NCBI GenBank assembly: GCA_003135055.1
Contig: PLDF01000401.1
Span: 1 to 57,706, forward strand
DNA: 57,706 nt
Reading direction: 5' to 3'
DNA from: Bryobacterales bacterium
GTDB taxonomy: Bacteria > Acidobacteriota > Terriglobia > Bryobacterales > Bryobacteraceae
Shown here: piece after piece, positions 34,179 to 43,168 of the stretch
Numbering within the stretch: position 1 is the first letter of the stretch
Layout: every line of letters begins with the position of its first letter
Notes under the pieces: model-generated
Databases searched by the model: none
Told to the model about the DNA's origin: nothing
The model's input: the letters and a program-made list of their open reading frames with translations, nothing else
Made by a program: the position numbers and the translations under genes

Positions 34179-35584
34179 CGCTTCTCCAATTCGTTTTGGA
34201 TGATTCTGGCGCGCTGCCGCGCCTGAAACTCCTGATCGGCATTCTCGCCGTGACTCATCGACAAGAACTGACGGTAAGCTTCGAGCGCGGGTTTCAACTG
34301 CCGCTGCTTGTCGAGAATGATGGCGCGCAGGAACCAGTTGCCCGGCGTATTCTCGCCCAACTGGCGGGCGCGGTCGAACGCGGCGAGGGCCTGGGGAAGG
34401 TCGTCGGTTACATAGAGCACGCCCGCCAGGTTGCTCCACGCGCGTACGTCATCGGGCTTGATCTTGATGGCCTCATTGAATTGACGAATGGCGGCAGGGT
34501 ATTGTTTGGCATCGCGGAGGGCGCGGGCGTACATCATGCGGATATCGAAGTCGGCGGGGTCGGCCGCGGCGGCCTGGTCGAATAGAGGCAGCGCCTTTTC
34601 AACCTGCTTGTTGAGCTGGTAAGCGAGGGCGAGCTCCGTCCGGTTCGCCGTGGTGGGCTTGATCTTGACGCCTTCCTCGAATTGATGCGCTGCCTCGGGA
34701 TATTGTTTGGCGTCGCGCAGGGCGCGGGCGTACATCATGTGGATATCGAAGTTCGCGGGGTCGGCCGCGGCGGCCAGCGCGAACAGCGGCAGCGCCTTTT
34801 CGCCTTTCCCGCTGAACTGGTAAGCCATGGCGAGGGCCACCCGGTTAGCATCCGTGGGGCCTTTGGCATACGCCTGTTCCAGGCTGGGAATGGCTTCGGC
34901 GGATTGGTTATTCCGCAGCATCAACTCGCCGGCGCGCTCCTCGAAGACGGCGTCGCCGGGAAACTCGCGATAGATGGCCAATGCCTCGGCGGCCTGGTGG
35001 TTTTGCTGGTAGAGATCGGCCAGCTCAAGCAGCGCATCGCGGCGCGCCGGTTCGAGCTGCGCGGCCTGGCGAAAATGCGGCGCGGCCTCGGCGAGCTTCG
35101 CCTGCCGAGCCAGGGCGTGCGCCAAACCCAGCTCAGCGCCGGCCGATTTGGGATCGGTCTCGATGGCTGCGCGAAAGTTCTCTTCCGCCTTGGCCAACGC
35201 GCCGGTTTCCAGTTGGCATTGAGCCAGATAGTAGCGCGGTTGAAAGTCGCGGGGCTTCTGCTGCACGGCGTCTTCGAAGAGCGGCAGTGCTTCGGCGGTT
35301 CGCTTCTGGCGAAACAGCAACATGCCTTGGTTCAACTCGGCCGGCGCCAATCCCGGCTTGAGCTCGAGCGTCTTGCGGTATTCGGCGATGCCTTCGGCGT
35401 CCTTGTTCAGGAAGCCATACGCCAGAGCCAGGTTGAAGTGCGCGCTATAGTCGCTGGCGTCGGCTTCGATGGCTTTGGTGAAAGATTGGACCGCGGCTTC
35501 GTAACGGCGCTCTTCGAGGGCCTTCAACCCTTCGGCGCTGAAATCGGTGGATTGAATCAGGAACAGCAGCGCGGCTGCGATCAT
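34175..35584 (-). CDS. TPR-repeat protein, secreted or membrane-anchored
   Basis: 469 residues made almost wholly of tetratricopeptide repeats (about 11 units) after a short hydrophobic N-terminus (MIAAALLFLIQS). Units follow the 34-residue TPR pattern, for example AEGIAEYRKTLELKP and RAAIETDPKSAGAELGLAHAL. Residues 263-310 and 330-377 are nearly identical (shift of 67 residues, 201 bp), a recent internal duplication of two TPR units. It is the first gene of a five-gene minus-strand operon and likely scaffolds a protein complex. Confidence 0.9.
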   Translation of the reverse strand: MIAAALLFLIQSTDFSAEGLKALEERRYEAAVQSFTKAIEADASDYSAHFNLALAYGFLNKDAEGIAEYRKTLELKPGLAPAELNQGMLLFRQKRTAEALPLFEDAVQQKPRDFQPRYYLAQCQLETGALAKAEENFRAAIETDPKSAGAELGLAHALARQAKLAEAAPHFRQAAQLEPARRDALLELADLYQQNHQAAEALAIYREFPGDAVFEERAGELMLRNNQSAEAIPSLEQAYAKGPTDANRVALAMAYQFSGKGEKALPLFALAAAADPANFDIHMMYARALRDAKQYPEAAHQFEEGVKIKPTTANRTELALAYQLNKQVEKALPLFDQAAAADPADFDIRMMYARALRDAKQYPAAIRQFNEAIKIKPDDVRAWSNLAGVLYVTDDLPQALAAFDRARQLGENTPGNWFLRAIILDKQRQLKPALEAYRQFLSMSHGENADQEFQARQRARIIQNELEKR

Positions 35585-35762
35585 ACCTACATCGTAACGC
35601 CGGTGGTCTTGCCACCGGTTGTTTTCTTGGCTGGTGGGCGGCTTCGAGTCTGGCGGCGAACTGGTGCGGACCGGATGCAGTCGTTACGGTTACAAAATGG
35701 GCACACTGGCCTGAGGGCAACGGGGAAGCAACGACATACAATTGTAGAGACCTGGGCCAACC

Positions 35763-36029
35763 ATGAACTTCCGCCTTTCCCGCCATGCCGAATGGGAGAT
35801 GAACCGCCGCGGCATCCCGTTGGCGCTGGTCCAGGCTGTAATGCGCCACCCGGAGCAACGGGTTGTGGACGAGTCCCGCACGGACCGTTGGGTTCATCAG
35901 TCGCGGTTTCGTTTCGAAAATGGGAAAATGTCTCTGGTGCGTGTCGTCGTGGACGAGGAGGAAGAGCCGCCTGTGATTATCACCGCTTACCGGACCAGCA
36001 AGATTGAGAAGTATTGGAGCGCCGAATGA
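35763..36029 (+). CDS. DUF4258 domain protein, possible toxin of a two-gene module
   Basis: 88 residues. DUF4258 features: an N-terminal FRLSRHAEWEMNRRGIPLALV (RHA motif) and a C-terminal VVVDEEEEPPVIITAYRTSK. The fold is RelE/BrnT-like, and such genes often act as toxins. The stop overlaps the start of a DUF2283 gene, the usual partner. Activity is inferred from context. Confidence 0.85.
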   Translation: MNFRLSRHAEWEMNRRGIPLALVQAVMRHPEQRVVDESRTDRWVHQSRFRFENGKMSLVRVVVDEEEEPPVIITAYRTSKIEKYWSAE

Positions 36030-36241
36030 AGGTAGTCTACGATCCCGAAGTGGACGTCCTCAGCGTCCTACTGAGCGATGCGCCGGTCGCAGAAAGCGAT
36101 CATGATAAGCCCGGCGTCATTTTGGACTACGACGAGGGCGGCAGCATTGTGGGTTTTGAGATTCTCGATGCTTCGAAGCGCGTAGCCAATCCGATGTCCG
36201 TCGAGTACGCCGTTACGCCGCCACTCCGCCGGCCGGCATGA
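36026..36241 (+). CDS. DUF2283 domain protein, possible antitoxin partner
   Basis: 71 residues from ATG 36026 (MKVVYDPEVDVLSVLLSD). DUF2283 motifs: YDPEVDVLSV, DKPGVILDYDEGGSIVGFEI and LDASKRV. It follows the DUF4258 gene with an ATGA overlap. The pairing of these two families is common and probably forms a toxin/antitoxin-type unit; this copy shows no lesion. Confidence 0.85.
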   Translation: MKVVYDPEVDVLSVLLSDAPVAESDHDKPGVILDYDEGGSIVGFEILDASKRVANPMSVEYAVTPPLRRPA

Positions 36242-36296
36242 TGGGGAAGACGGCGCCAAGACCTCGCCTTCACCCGTTCCGTCGACACTATGGTTC

Positions 36297-37712
36297 CTAT
36301 TTTGCGGCGAATAACTCCGCCGGGAATTCGTCGAACCGGCGGTCGACGGTTTTTCCCATTAGGTACTTATCCGCAAATGCAAGCAAGGCATCCCAGTCTC
36401 CCTGCACCATTCCGTGCGGGCGATCCGCCCAACTTACGCCGAGTCTGTCCTTAACATTCAGCAGCTCGAAGGCGGGCTGAGCCGCTAGCCAGGATTGGCG
36501 CACGCCGTTGGCGTTCACGTTCTGGTCGTGAGTTCCCTCAAGGGCGATGAACGGCCGCGGAGCCGCGAGCGCGATGAACCAATGCTCGTCGAAAGGCAGC
36601 TTGTCCGGCTGTCCCCAGAATTCGTGCAGATGGGGTGAGAACCAATTGGGATACTTTCGCATCATCTCGCTGAGGCCCTCTTTGCCGCCCCGCTCCGCGC
36701 CGCTGAACCGGTACGCGGGCGTGCCGCCGCCGGAACTGGCTACCGGCGCGACCATCGCCAAACGGTCGTCGAATGCGCCGGCGACCAATGCGGACTTACC
36801 GGTTCGCGAGACCCCAGTGACAATGAGTTTCGTCTTATCGATGGATGCATCCGTCTCCAGATAATCCACGATTCGAGAGACACCCCATGCCCAGCCTTGC
36901 AAGAGGCCCCAGTCGTATCTCGGGTAAGCCGGATAGAAGCGGGTGGTGCGGAACGCCCAACTGCCGTCCGCATTGCGGAGCGTAGTATCTTCGCCGCAAT
37001 CGGTGTTATTGAATGTCACGAAGGCAAAGCCATGCGCCAGCGCCTGATTACCAGCCGCTATGGATTCCGCTGTCCTTGGGGCGCCGAACGCGCCGCGCCC
37101 AGGCCCGCGCCCTGTTGTGGGCTGCGCGGGCGGGGTGCTTGTCACGGGCGCAGGGGTTGCCGGACCTACCATTAGCAGCACATCTTCACCTTTACCCTGG
37201 TTCGGTCCCTGCGGCAAATGCGGCAAGGGCGTTGCGCCCGGAGGCGAGCCGGACGGCGAAATCAATACCGGCGCCGGGCCGCCCTCGGTAGGAGTAAATA
37301 TGCCGATATCCAAACTAAGACTCTCTCTCGGCCCGAAAGTCAGGTGAACCAGACGGTATTTGACTGTGTTATTCATCACTAATTGGGAACTGACTTCATG
37401 CCCCTTCACATTGCCGGGCGGTGGAGGAGCTTGGCCGACGGCGTAATATTCGAGGATCTGTTTCATCTGCTCGCGGCGCCGCTTCCACTGTGCGGCGGTA
37501 GTGACCTTTTGCCCGTTGTTCATCGTCAGAACGCTGGGCATCTCCGGGCGGTTGGGAAGCTTGTCCACGCCCGGCATGGCCGGCATGGAGGTCGCAATCG
37601 GCGGAACGGGAATCTCTCGCGGATCGGGCGCCGTCGTCGCGGTCTGCTGTCCAGTGAGAATCGCCGCCGCTGCGGAAACGAACATAACCCCGTGGATGAT
37701 ACGATTTTTCAC
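36297..37712 (-). CDS. glucuronoyl methylesterase-like protein (CE15)
   Basis: 471 residues from GTG 37712, fixed by AAGGAG at 37719-37724. A signal peptide (FVSAAAAILTG) leads to an alpha/beta hydrolase with the CE15 nucleophile motif GVSRTGKSALVAG (usually GCSRxGK), the conserved GWAWGVSRIVDYLE, and the His in RPHGMVQGDW near the C-terminus. CE15 enzymes cleave the ester linking lignin to glucuronoxylan, fitting a soil polymer degrader. The Pro/Gly-rich loop PPAQPTTGRGPGRG near residue 200 is an unusual insertion. Confidence 0.85.
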   Translation of the reverse strand: MKNRIIHGVMFVSAAAAILTGQQTATTAPDPREIPVPPIATSMPAMPGVDKLPNRPEMPSVLTMNNGQKVTTAAQWKRRREQMKQILEYYAVGQAPPPPGNVKGHEVSSQLVMNNTVKYRLVHLTFGPRESLSLDIGIFTPTEGGPAPVLISPSGSPPGATPLPHLPQGPNQGKGEDVLLMVGPATPAPVTSTPPAQPTTGRGPGRGAFGAPRTAESIAAGNQALAHGFAFVTFNNTDCGEDTTLRNADGSWAFRTTRFYPAYPRYDWGLLQGWAWGVSRIVDYLETDASIDKTKLIVTGVSRTGKSALVAGAFDDRLAMVAPVASSGGGTPAYRFSGAERGGKEGLSEMMRKYPNWFSPHLHEFWGQPDKLPFDEHWFIALAAPRPFIALEGTHDQNVNANGVRQSWLAAQPAFELLNVKDRLGVSWADRPHGMVQGDWDALLAFADKYLMGKTVDRRFDEFPAELFAAK

Positions 37713-37718
37713 TACTAT

Positions 37719-37724
37719 CTCCTT
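37719..37724 (-). promoter_or_regulatory. ribosome binding site (AAGGAG) fixing the CE15 start
   Basis: AAGGAG on the minus strand, six bases before GTG 37710-37712. It supports the GTG rather than the upstream TTG that opens the frame. Confidence 0.7.
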
Positions 37725-38151
37725 CCGTCGCAGGTTACGCACGAGGGCCGAGTGCTACTTGCGGCTCGAGACTGGGCAGGCCATGGGCCCACCCCACTTT
37801 AACTAATAAAACACAGCGGCAGGACCGCCGCTCGAGCCGCTCTTTCGATCGCCGTTCCATTTTACCGAAGCATTGTCGAGGACCAGCGGATCGCTCACGG
37901 CGGCGGCGATCTGAACGTTGTCGAGCGTCTTATCGTTGTCTCGCTGCGTTGTCTGGCTGAACCAGTCCTCTTAATGGGCAATATCGGTAGTCATGTGAAC
38001 ATTACCTCGGGGGGCGGCGGACATCAAGCGATTTAGCTATTGAGGCGGGAACGTTAGACAACCGACAGCCGAGAGTGCCGGCCAGCTTCCCACAACTTCT
38101 TGGGCGCGACGATTCCCCGCCAGAGTCGGCTAAACTTAGGTTGAATCCCAG
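37725..38151. other. intergenic stretch between divergent CE15 and kinase genes
   Basis: About 430 bases with no convincing gene. It contains the second copy of the 34-bp repeat (37764-37797). The promoters of the two divergent genes must lie here but none has a clear consensus; TAAACT at 38131 is a weak -10 candidate for the kinase. Confidence 0.5.
37764..37797 (-). repeat. 34-bp dispersed repeat, copy 2
   Basis: The reverse complement matches 8192-8225 at 31 of 34 bases, including GGGCCCATGGCCTGCCC. Between divergent genes, while copy 1 is in a gene-free stretch. Confidence 0.65.
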
Positions 38152-41124
38152 ATGCCGCTCTCTGTTGGGGCAAAAATCGGCCCGTACGAAATCATTGCCG
38201 CCATCGGCAGAGGCGGCATGGGAGAGGTGTGGAAAGCCCGCGACACGCGCCTCGATCGGATTGTCGCAATCAAGTTTTCCGGCGCCGAGTTCAGTGAACG
38301 ATTCGGGCGGGAAGCCAAAGCCATCGCCGCGCTGAATCATTCAAACATCTGCCAGATCTACGATGTTGGTCCGGATTATATCGTCATGGAATACGTCGAA
38401 GGCGCGCCAATCACACCGGTCGACACGCCCCGCAAACTGCTGGATATCGCGGTGCAGATGAGCGACGGCCTGGCCGCCGCTCACGCCGCCGGCATCGTCC
38501 ATCGCGACCTGAAGCCCGACAACGTCCTGATTACGCGCGACGGCCGGGTCAAGATTCTCGATTTCGGCCTGGCCAAAGCGGCGCACGGCGAGATTGGCGC
38601 CGATGACGCGACGCGCACCATCGATCCGGCGGCACGGGCCCTCACCGACCCCGGCACTACGGTTGGCACGGTCGCCTACATGAGCCCTGAGCAGGCGCGT
38701 GGACAGACGAATCTGACCGCGCAATCCGATCAGTTCTCGCTCGGCCGAGTTCTTTACGAACTGGCTGCCGGGAAGCGGGCGTTTCGGCGCGGCGCCAAGG
38801 CCGAGACCATGACGGCCATTATTCGCGAAGACGCCGAACCCCTGCCGGCCACCGTGCCCGCACCGCTGCGATGGGTGATCGAACGGCTGCTGCAAAAGGA
38901 GCCGGCTGAGCGCTACGATTCCTCCCGCGACCTGTATCGCGAACTTCGCTATCTGCGCGACCACCTGTCGGAATCGGCATCCGCCAGCGCGATTCCCGCA
39001 GTCGCGGGAGCACCCTCCCGGACGGGTCCGACAATCAGGCGGCGAGCGACTCTCGGAATCGGTCTGGCGGCGGCGCTGGTCTGCGGCGTGGCACTGGCGG
39101 CACTGCTGATCCGCCCGCCAGCGGCAGATTTCTCCGCATACAAATTCAAGTCCATCGCACGCGATGAGGCCACGGAAAGATACCCGAAATGGTCTCCTGA
39201 CGGTAAGAATATCGCCTACACGGCAGAGATTCATGGCGTGTATCAGATATTCACGAAGGGCATCGATTCGTCGGATACGGCGCAACTCACGCACGCCGCC
39301 GACCCCTGCATCCAACCCTTCTGGTCTCCGGATGGCACGACCATCTACTACATTTCCCATGGCAATTTGTGGTCGGTCGGCGCATCCGGAGGCACGCCGG
39401 AATTGGTGATGGAGAACGCCTCCTCAGCGGCGCTCCATCCGGATGGCAAGACGGTGGCGTTCCTGCGCGACGGCAAACTTTGGGCCGGTCCGCTGAGAGG
39501 GGGCAGTGCGGCGAGGGAAATCGGATTGGCTCCCGACGGCGACGTCACCTGGATGGCTTTCTCTCCGGATGGATCCAGGCTCGCCGCCATTCTCCTCCGG
39601 AAGCTTTGGATTCCGGATTATCCTTCCGGCGCATCCCGAAACCTGGGCATTTTCGGGCAGGATGGGAGCTGGTTTCCCGACAGCCGTCATCTTGTAGCAA
39701 ACGGCGGTAACTTCCACAACACCATGTTTGTTGTCGATTCCACTGACGGAAGCAGCCGGGTCATATATCGCGTCACCGGCGGGCTTCTCCATCCATCCGT
39801 TTCTCCGGACGGCAAGAAGATCCTCTACGGCAGCGGCGCGGCGGAATGGGATGTTCTCGATGTTTCCCTGGCCGACGGACACGTCCACACATTAGTGGGC
39901 GGAGGCGGCGTCTCCTGGCAGCCCGATTGGGCGCCATCCGGCACTCACTATCTGTTTTCGACATTCGGCGACGGCTCCGGCGGGGGAATCGTAGACCGTT
40001 CCGCAACGGAGGCATTTTCACGGCGCGTGGCCGATGCTCCGCCGGGTAGCGATACCTATGCTCTAGGACCGCAATGGTCACCGGACGGCACACGGTTCCT
40101 GTTCGCGGAGGGCCTGGTGGCGCGCATGCAATTAGCGGTTGCGAACGCATCCGGCCGGCGTCCAATCGTACTGACGGAGAATGTGCTCGAAAATGCCCAC
40201 GGCTGGTCTCCTGACGGCCAATGGGTGGTTTTCATGCGGCATGAAGGCGGCAAAGAGCAGGTGGTGAAGATGAAACCGGCCGCGGGCGCGACTCCGCTGG
40301 TTCTGGCAAGCGGCAGACCAGCGACGACCGACTACTCTATGATCCAATGGTCCCCCGCGGGGGACTGGATCGCATATCGATCTGCCGACGGCACGTCCAT
40401 GATTTCCCCGGACGGCAAGACGGTGCGCATATTGACCGCTCGCAATCTGCTGGCTTTCACGTTTTCCAAAAATGGCGCTCAGGTTTACGGCGTGGTCCGT
40501 AACACGGCGGGTCAGGGCGCCCTGTGGCAGCTTTACTCGATTGACGTCAAGAGCGGCGCCGAGCGGCTGCTCGCACCGCTGGATTTTCCCGCGTACACGG
40601 CCAATAATTGCGGGATTCAGCCTGCACCCGGACGGCAAGCGCTTCCTCACATCCATCGCGAAATGGCCGTACGATATCTGGATGCTCGAAGGCTTCGATC
40701 CGCCCAGACAGGAGACGTGGCTCGACCGGTTATTGCGGCGGTGACGGGTAAGTGGTGGAGTGAGCCGGAATCCGCAAACGTCCCACAGACGTTCTGGGAG
40801 ACCATGACCAAACGCTCAGGGCGACCGGCGACAGAAGTGTTATGCGGCAAAATCGGCCATGAACCCGCGCATCGTTTCCCACGAGGGCGAAGCGATCCTT
40901 CGCCTCCGCGCGGTGGTCTGCCGCCGCTTGTCTTTTCGGCGAATCCTGGATCGCTACGGTTGCCGGACGGTGGCGCGGGAATCGGCCAGGACGCACCCGG
41001 CCATGGAGGACCGGCTTCCTATTGCTTGTCGTATGTGACCGTGCCATCCACCATTTGGCCCGCGGGATTCGCTCCTTTCGAATGCACGGTCAAGGTTTTG
41101 CCGTCCTTCGAGAGCTGGGCATGA
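38152..41124 (+). CDS. Ser/Thr protein kinase with TolB/PD40 propeller, frameshifted near the end
   Basis: A PknB-type kinase domain fills about residues 12-275: GRGGMGEVWKARD (P-loop), VAIKF, IVHRDLKPDN (HRD), KILDFGLAK (DFG) and GTVAYMSPEQARG. A transmembrane helix near 305-325 (LGIGLAAALVCGVALAALLI) is followed by an extracytoplasmic propeller of PD40/WD40-like blades with repeated WSPDGKNIAYT-type motifs. The as-sequenced frame continues to 41124, giving 990 residues, but the last 125 are not protein-like. The natural C-terminus (IIAGFSLHPDGKRFLTSIAK and WPYDIWMLEGFDPPRQETWL) is in the +1 frame and ends at TGA 40744. A one-base indel near 40600-40612 is indicated. Confidence 0.88.
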   Translation: MPLSVGAKIGPYEIIAAIGRGGMGEVWKARDTRLDRIVAIKFSGAEFSERFGREAKAIAALNHSNICQIYDVGPDYIVMEYVEGAPITPVDTPRKLLDIAVQMSDGLAAAHAAGIVHRDLKPDNVLITRDGRVKILDFGLAKAAHGEIGADDATRTIDPAARALTDPGTTVGTVAYMSPEQARGQTNLTAQSDQFSLGRVLYELAAGKRAFRRGAKAETMTAIIREDAEPLPATVPAPLRWVIERLLQKEPAERYDSSRDLYRELRYLRDHLSESASASAIPAVAGAPSRTGPTIRRRATLGIGLAAALVCGVALAALLIRPPAADFSAYKFKSIARDEATERYPKWSPDGKNIAYTAEIHGVYQIFTKGIDSSDTAQLTHAADPCIQPFWSPDGTTIYYISHGNLWSVGASGGTPELVMENASSAALHPDGKTVAFLRDGKLWAGPLRGGSAAREIGLAPDGDVTWMAFSPDGSRLAAILLRKLWIPDYPSGASRNLGIFGQDGSWFPDSRHLVANGGNFHNTMFVVDSTDGSSRVIYRVTGGLLHPSVSPDGKKILYGSGAAEWDVLDVSLADGHVHTLVGGGGVSWQPDWAPSGTHYLFSTFGDGSGGGIVDRSATEAFSRRVADAPPGSDTYALGPQWSPDGTRFLFAEGLVARMQLAVANASGRRPIVLTENVLENAHGWSPDGQWVVFMRHEGGKEQVVKMKPAAGATPLVLASGRPATTDYSMIQWSPAGDWIAYRSADGTSMISPDGKTVRILTARNLLAFTFSKNGAQVYGVVRNTAGQGALWQLYSIDVKSGAERLLAPLDFPAYTANNCGIQPAPGRQALPHIHREMAVRYLDARRLRSAQTGDVARPVIAAVTGKWWSEPESANVPQTFWETMTKRSGRPATEVLCGKIGHEPAHRFPRGRSDPSPPRGGLPPLVFSANPGSLRLPDGGAGIGQDAPGHGGPASYCLSYVTVPSTIWPAGFAPFECTVKVLPSFESWA

Positions 41125-41474
41125 GTGGTGTAGACGACCTTACCACCTTTGGAATAGCTGGTCTCGCGCTCGTTGGCACTCATGCGCTTGCCCGAAACCG
41201 CCTCGTAGGGTGATTCGACGACCTTGCCGTTCCCGCCGCCCGCAGGGACTGTGTAATGAGTGGAGATCGGCGTGCCGTCCGCTGCCGTTCCTTTCACCGC
41301 GATGTCGAGATTGGCCTCGGACTCCGAGATGGTCACGGTTTGCTCTTTGGGCGCCACACCGGTTTTGAACTTCGATTTGGCTGGATTCACCTTCCACGTC
41401 CCCACAAAGGGGTCCGCCGCAACAAGCGCCGCAGCGACCGCCAAGAACATGAACACAAGCTTTACGTATCGCAT
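41019..41474 (-). CDS. small secreted lipocalin-like hypothetical protein
   Basis: 151 residues. Signal peptide (YVKLVFMFLAVAAALVAA) followed by PFVGTWKVNPAKSKFKTG, a start typical of acidobacterial secreted beta-barrel (lipocalin-like) proteins, and a beta-rich remainder ending DGTVTYDKQ. AAGGAGG at 41481-41487 is well placed before the ATG. It is convergent with the kinase; its 3' end overlaps the artificial extension of that frame, which supports ending the kinase at 40744. Confidence 0.75.
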   Translation of the reverse strand: MRYVKLVFMFLAVAAALVAADPFVGTWKVNPAKSKFKTGVAPKEQTVTISESEANLDIAVKGTAADGTPISTHYTVPAGGGNGKVVESPYEAVSGKRMSANERETSYSKGGKVVYTTHAQLSKDGKTLTVHSKGANPAGQMVDGTVTYDKQ

Positions 41475-41729
41475 AGTTCCCCTCCTTGATGGAAGAGATT
41501 ATATCAGCAGTACGACCAGCAAAGCCGGCGAGGCTGGCCAACCTAGTTAAACGTCCGCATTGCGAACCGTTGCCGCGCATGTGTTGGACCGGGACTTGGT
41601 GGCCCCACGAAATGTCGTCCGTCGAAACCAACCAAATGGAATCGGGAGCGATGTGACCTGATGATGTGACCTGATATCGGCAGGTATTCGGACAGCGCCA
41701 AGAAGCTCGCGGTCTCTCTTCGACTTTTT

Positions 41730-43082
41730 CTAAAGCATGCGCGTCACATTTGAGCCACTCGTCGGATACGCAAACAGCATGTGCTGTAAATCGGTCGCAC
41801 GCATCCCGGAACGGATGGCAAGCGCGAACAGATTGATGACTTCACCGGCGTCGCTCCCTAAAATATGAGCGCCCAGAATGCGGTCCGTGTCTTCATCCAC
41901 GAGCACTTTATAGCCGGAATATGTTTCCGCGACCCGCCGGGACGAATACCAGTTCGATGTCATCTCGTGCTTGACCCTGAATTTAAGGTTTTGCTCACGT
42001 GCCCCGCGTTCACTGAGACCGACGGCAGACAACTGGGGGATCGTGAAGACGACCGACGGAACGCCTAGATAGTCTGGTCTCCGATGGTTTCCCTTCAGGA
42101 GGTTTGCGGCCACGATCAGCCCTTCATAACTGGCCACAGGAGCCAGCGGCGGGCCTCCACTGGCGGCGGCATCGCCCGCCGCATACACGGTTGGAATCGA
42201 CACGCTTTGCAAGAATTCGTTGACTCGCACTCCCCGCTTCTCCCATTCGATCCCGGCAGTATCGAGATTCAGGTCGTCGATCTCGGGCACGCGACCCGCG
42301 GCATGCACAACCATATCCGTCTGAAACCCGCCCGTCTCGCCATTGGACAAGGCTTGGACGATAAACTGAGCGGAGCTCTTTTCGATCCCTATCGCTTCGG
42401 TTCCGAGACGAACGTCAATGCCAAGTTCGCGAGTTCGCTCAACGAGCCGATCAACGAGATCCGGATCAAAAAGAGCGAGAGGACGCGGGCCACGGTGTAG
42501 GACTGTGACCTGCGATCCGGCACGCGCCGCCACATGCGCAAACTCAAAGGCGATATAGCCGCCGCCGATGAAGAGAATCTTCCGCGGGATTTCGTCCAAC
42601 TCCAGGAACCGATCGCTTGTCGTAAGGTGCTCGGCGCCGGGAATCTCCAAATCCGCCGGTATCGCCCCAGCCGCAATAACGACGTATCGTCCTTCCAATA
42701 TCTCTTTGCCTACGTGCACCGTAGTTGGGCCGGCGAAGCGCGCCCGGCCATGGAACGCTGTGATGCCGGCTTTCGCGAATCCGTCTTCGCGCCGTTTTGG
42801 AACGGGCTCGGTGAAAGTACGCTTGAAACGCATCAGCTCGGGCCAATCGATCTCAAGCCTCGCGGCCTGAATTCCCCTTCCCTTCATTCGACGAGTCCAG
42901 TCAACGGCTTCGGCAGCTCCGACTAGCACTTTTTTGGGGTCGCATCCCCGAAGAGCGCAGGTACCTCCGAACGGCCTCGAATCCACAATCGCAACCTGCC
43001 AACCTGCTTCGCGACAGTGCGACGCCACCCCCGAGGCCGCCGATCCTGTTCCGATTGCGATCACATCAAATTTATTAGTCAT
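41730..43082 (-). CDS. pyridine nucleotide-disulfide oxidoreductase (mercuric/glutathione reductase-like)
   Basis: 450 residues. FAD motif VIAIGTGSAASGVA at the N-terminus; redox-active disulfide GGTCALRGCDPKKVL; NAD(P) motif ILFIGGGYIAFEFAHVAARAG; second FAD motif TVYAAGDAAASGGPPLAPVA; then the dimerisation domain. In this group the active-site base is normally His in HxxxxHPT near the C-terminus; here the matching segment reads HMLFAYPTSGSNV, with Tyr instead of His, so the reaction may differ. No other redox gene is adjacent except a thioredoxin remnant. Confidence 0.92.
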   Translation of the reverse strand: MTNKFDVIAIGTGSAASGVASHCREAGWQVAIVDSRPFGGTCALRGCDPKKVLVGAAEAVDWTRRMKGRGIQAARLEIDWPELMRFKRTFTEPVPKRREDGFAKAGITAFHGRARFAGPTTVHVGKEILEGRYVVIAAGAIPADLEIPGAEHLTTSDRFLELDEIPRKILFIGGGYIAFEFAHVAARAGSQVTVLHRGPRPLALFDPDLVDRLVERTRELGIDVRLGTEAIGIEKSSAQFIVQALSNGETGGFQTDMVVHAAGRVPEIDDLNLDTAGIEWEKRGVRVNEFLQSVSIPTVYAAGDAAASGGPPLAPVASYEGLIVAANLLKGNHRRPDYLGVPSVVFTIPQLSAVGLSERGAREQNLKFRVKHEMTSNWYSSRRVAETYSGYKVLVDEDTDRILGAHILGSDAGEVINLFALAIRSGMRATDLQHMLFAYPTSGSNVTRML

Positions 43083-43168
43083 GCGATACGTTTAAGGTGC
43101 GAGCCCGGAATAGCCCTATTTCAATTGGGTAATTGTACGATACTGCATAGCAACTTGCTCGCGTGAGG

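Noticed and set aside
34179..34439. N-terminal extension of the 147-residue secreted protein
   Set aside because: Out-of-frame reading of the TPR gene; the GTGA overlap gives a signal peptide start.
40745..41124. C-terminal 126 residues of the long kinase frame
   Set aside because: Not protein-like and overlapping a well-supported convergent gene; homologous end is in another frame.
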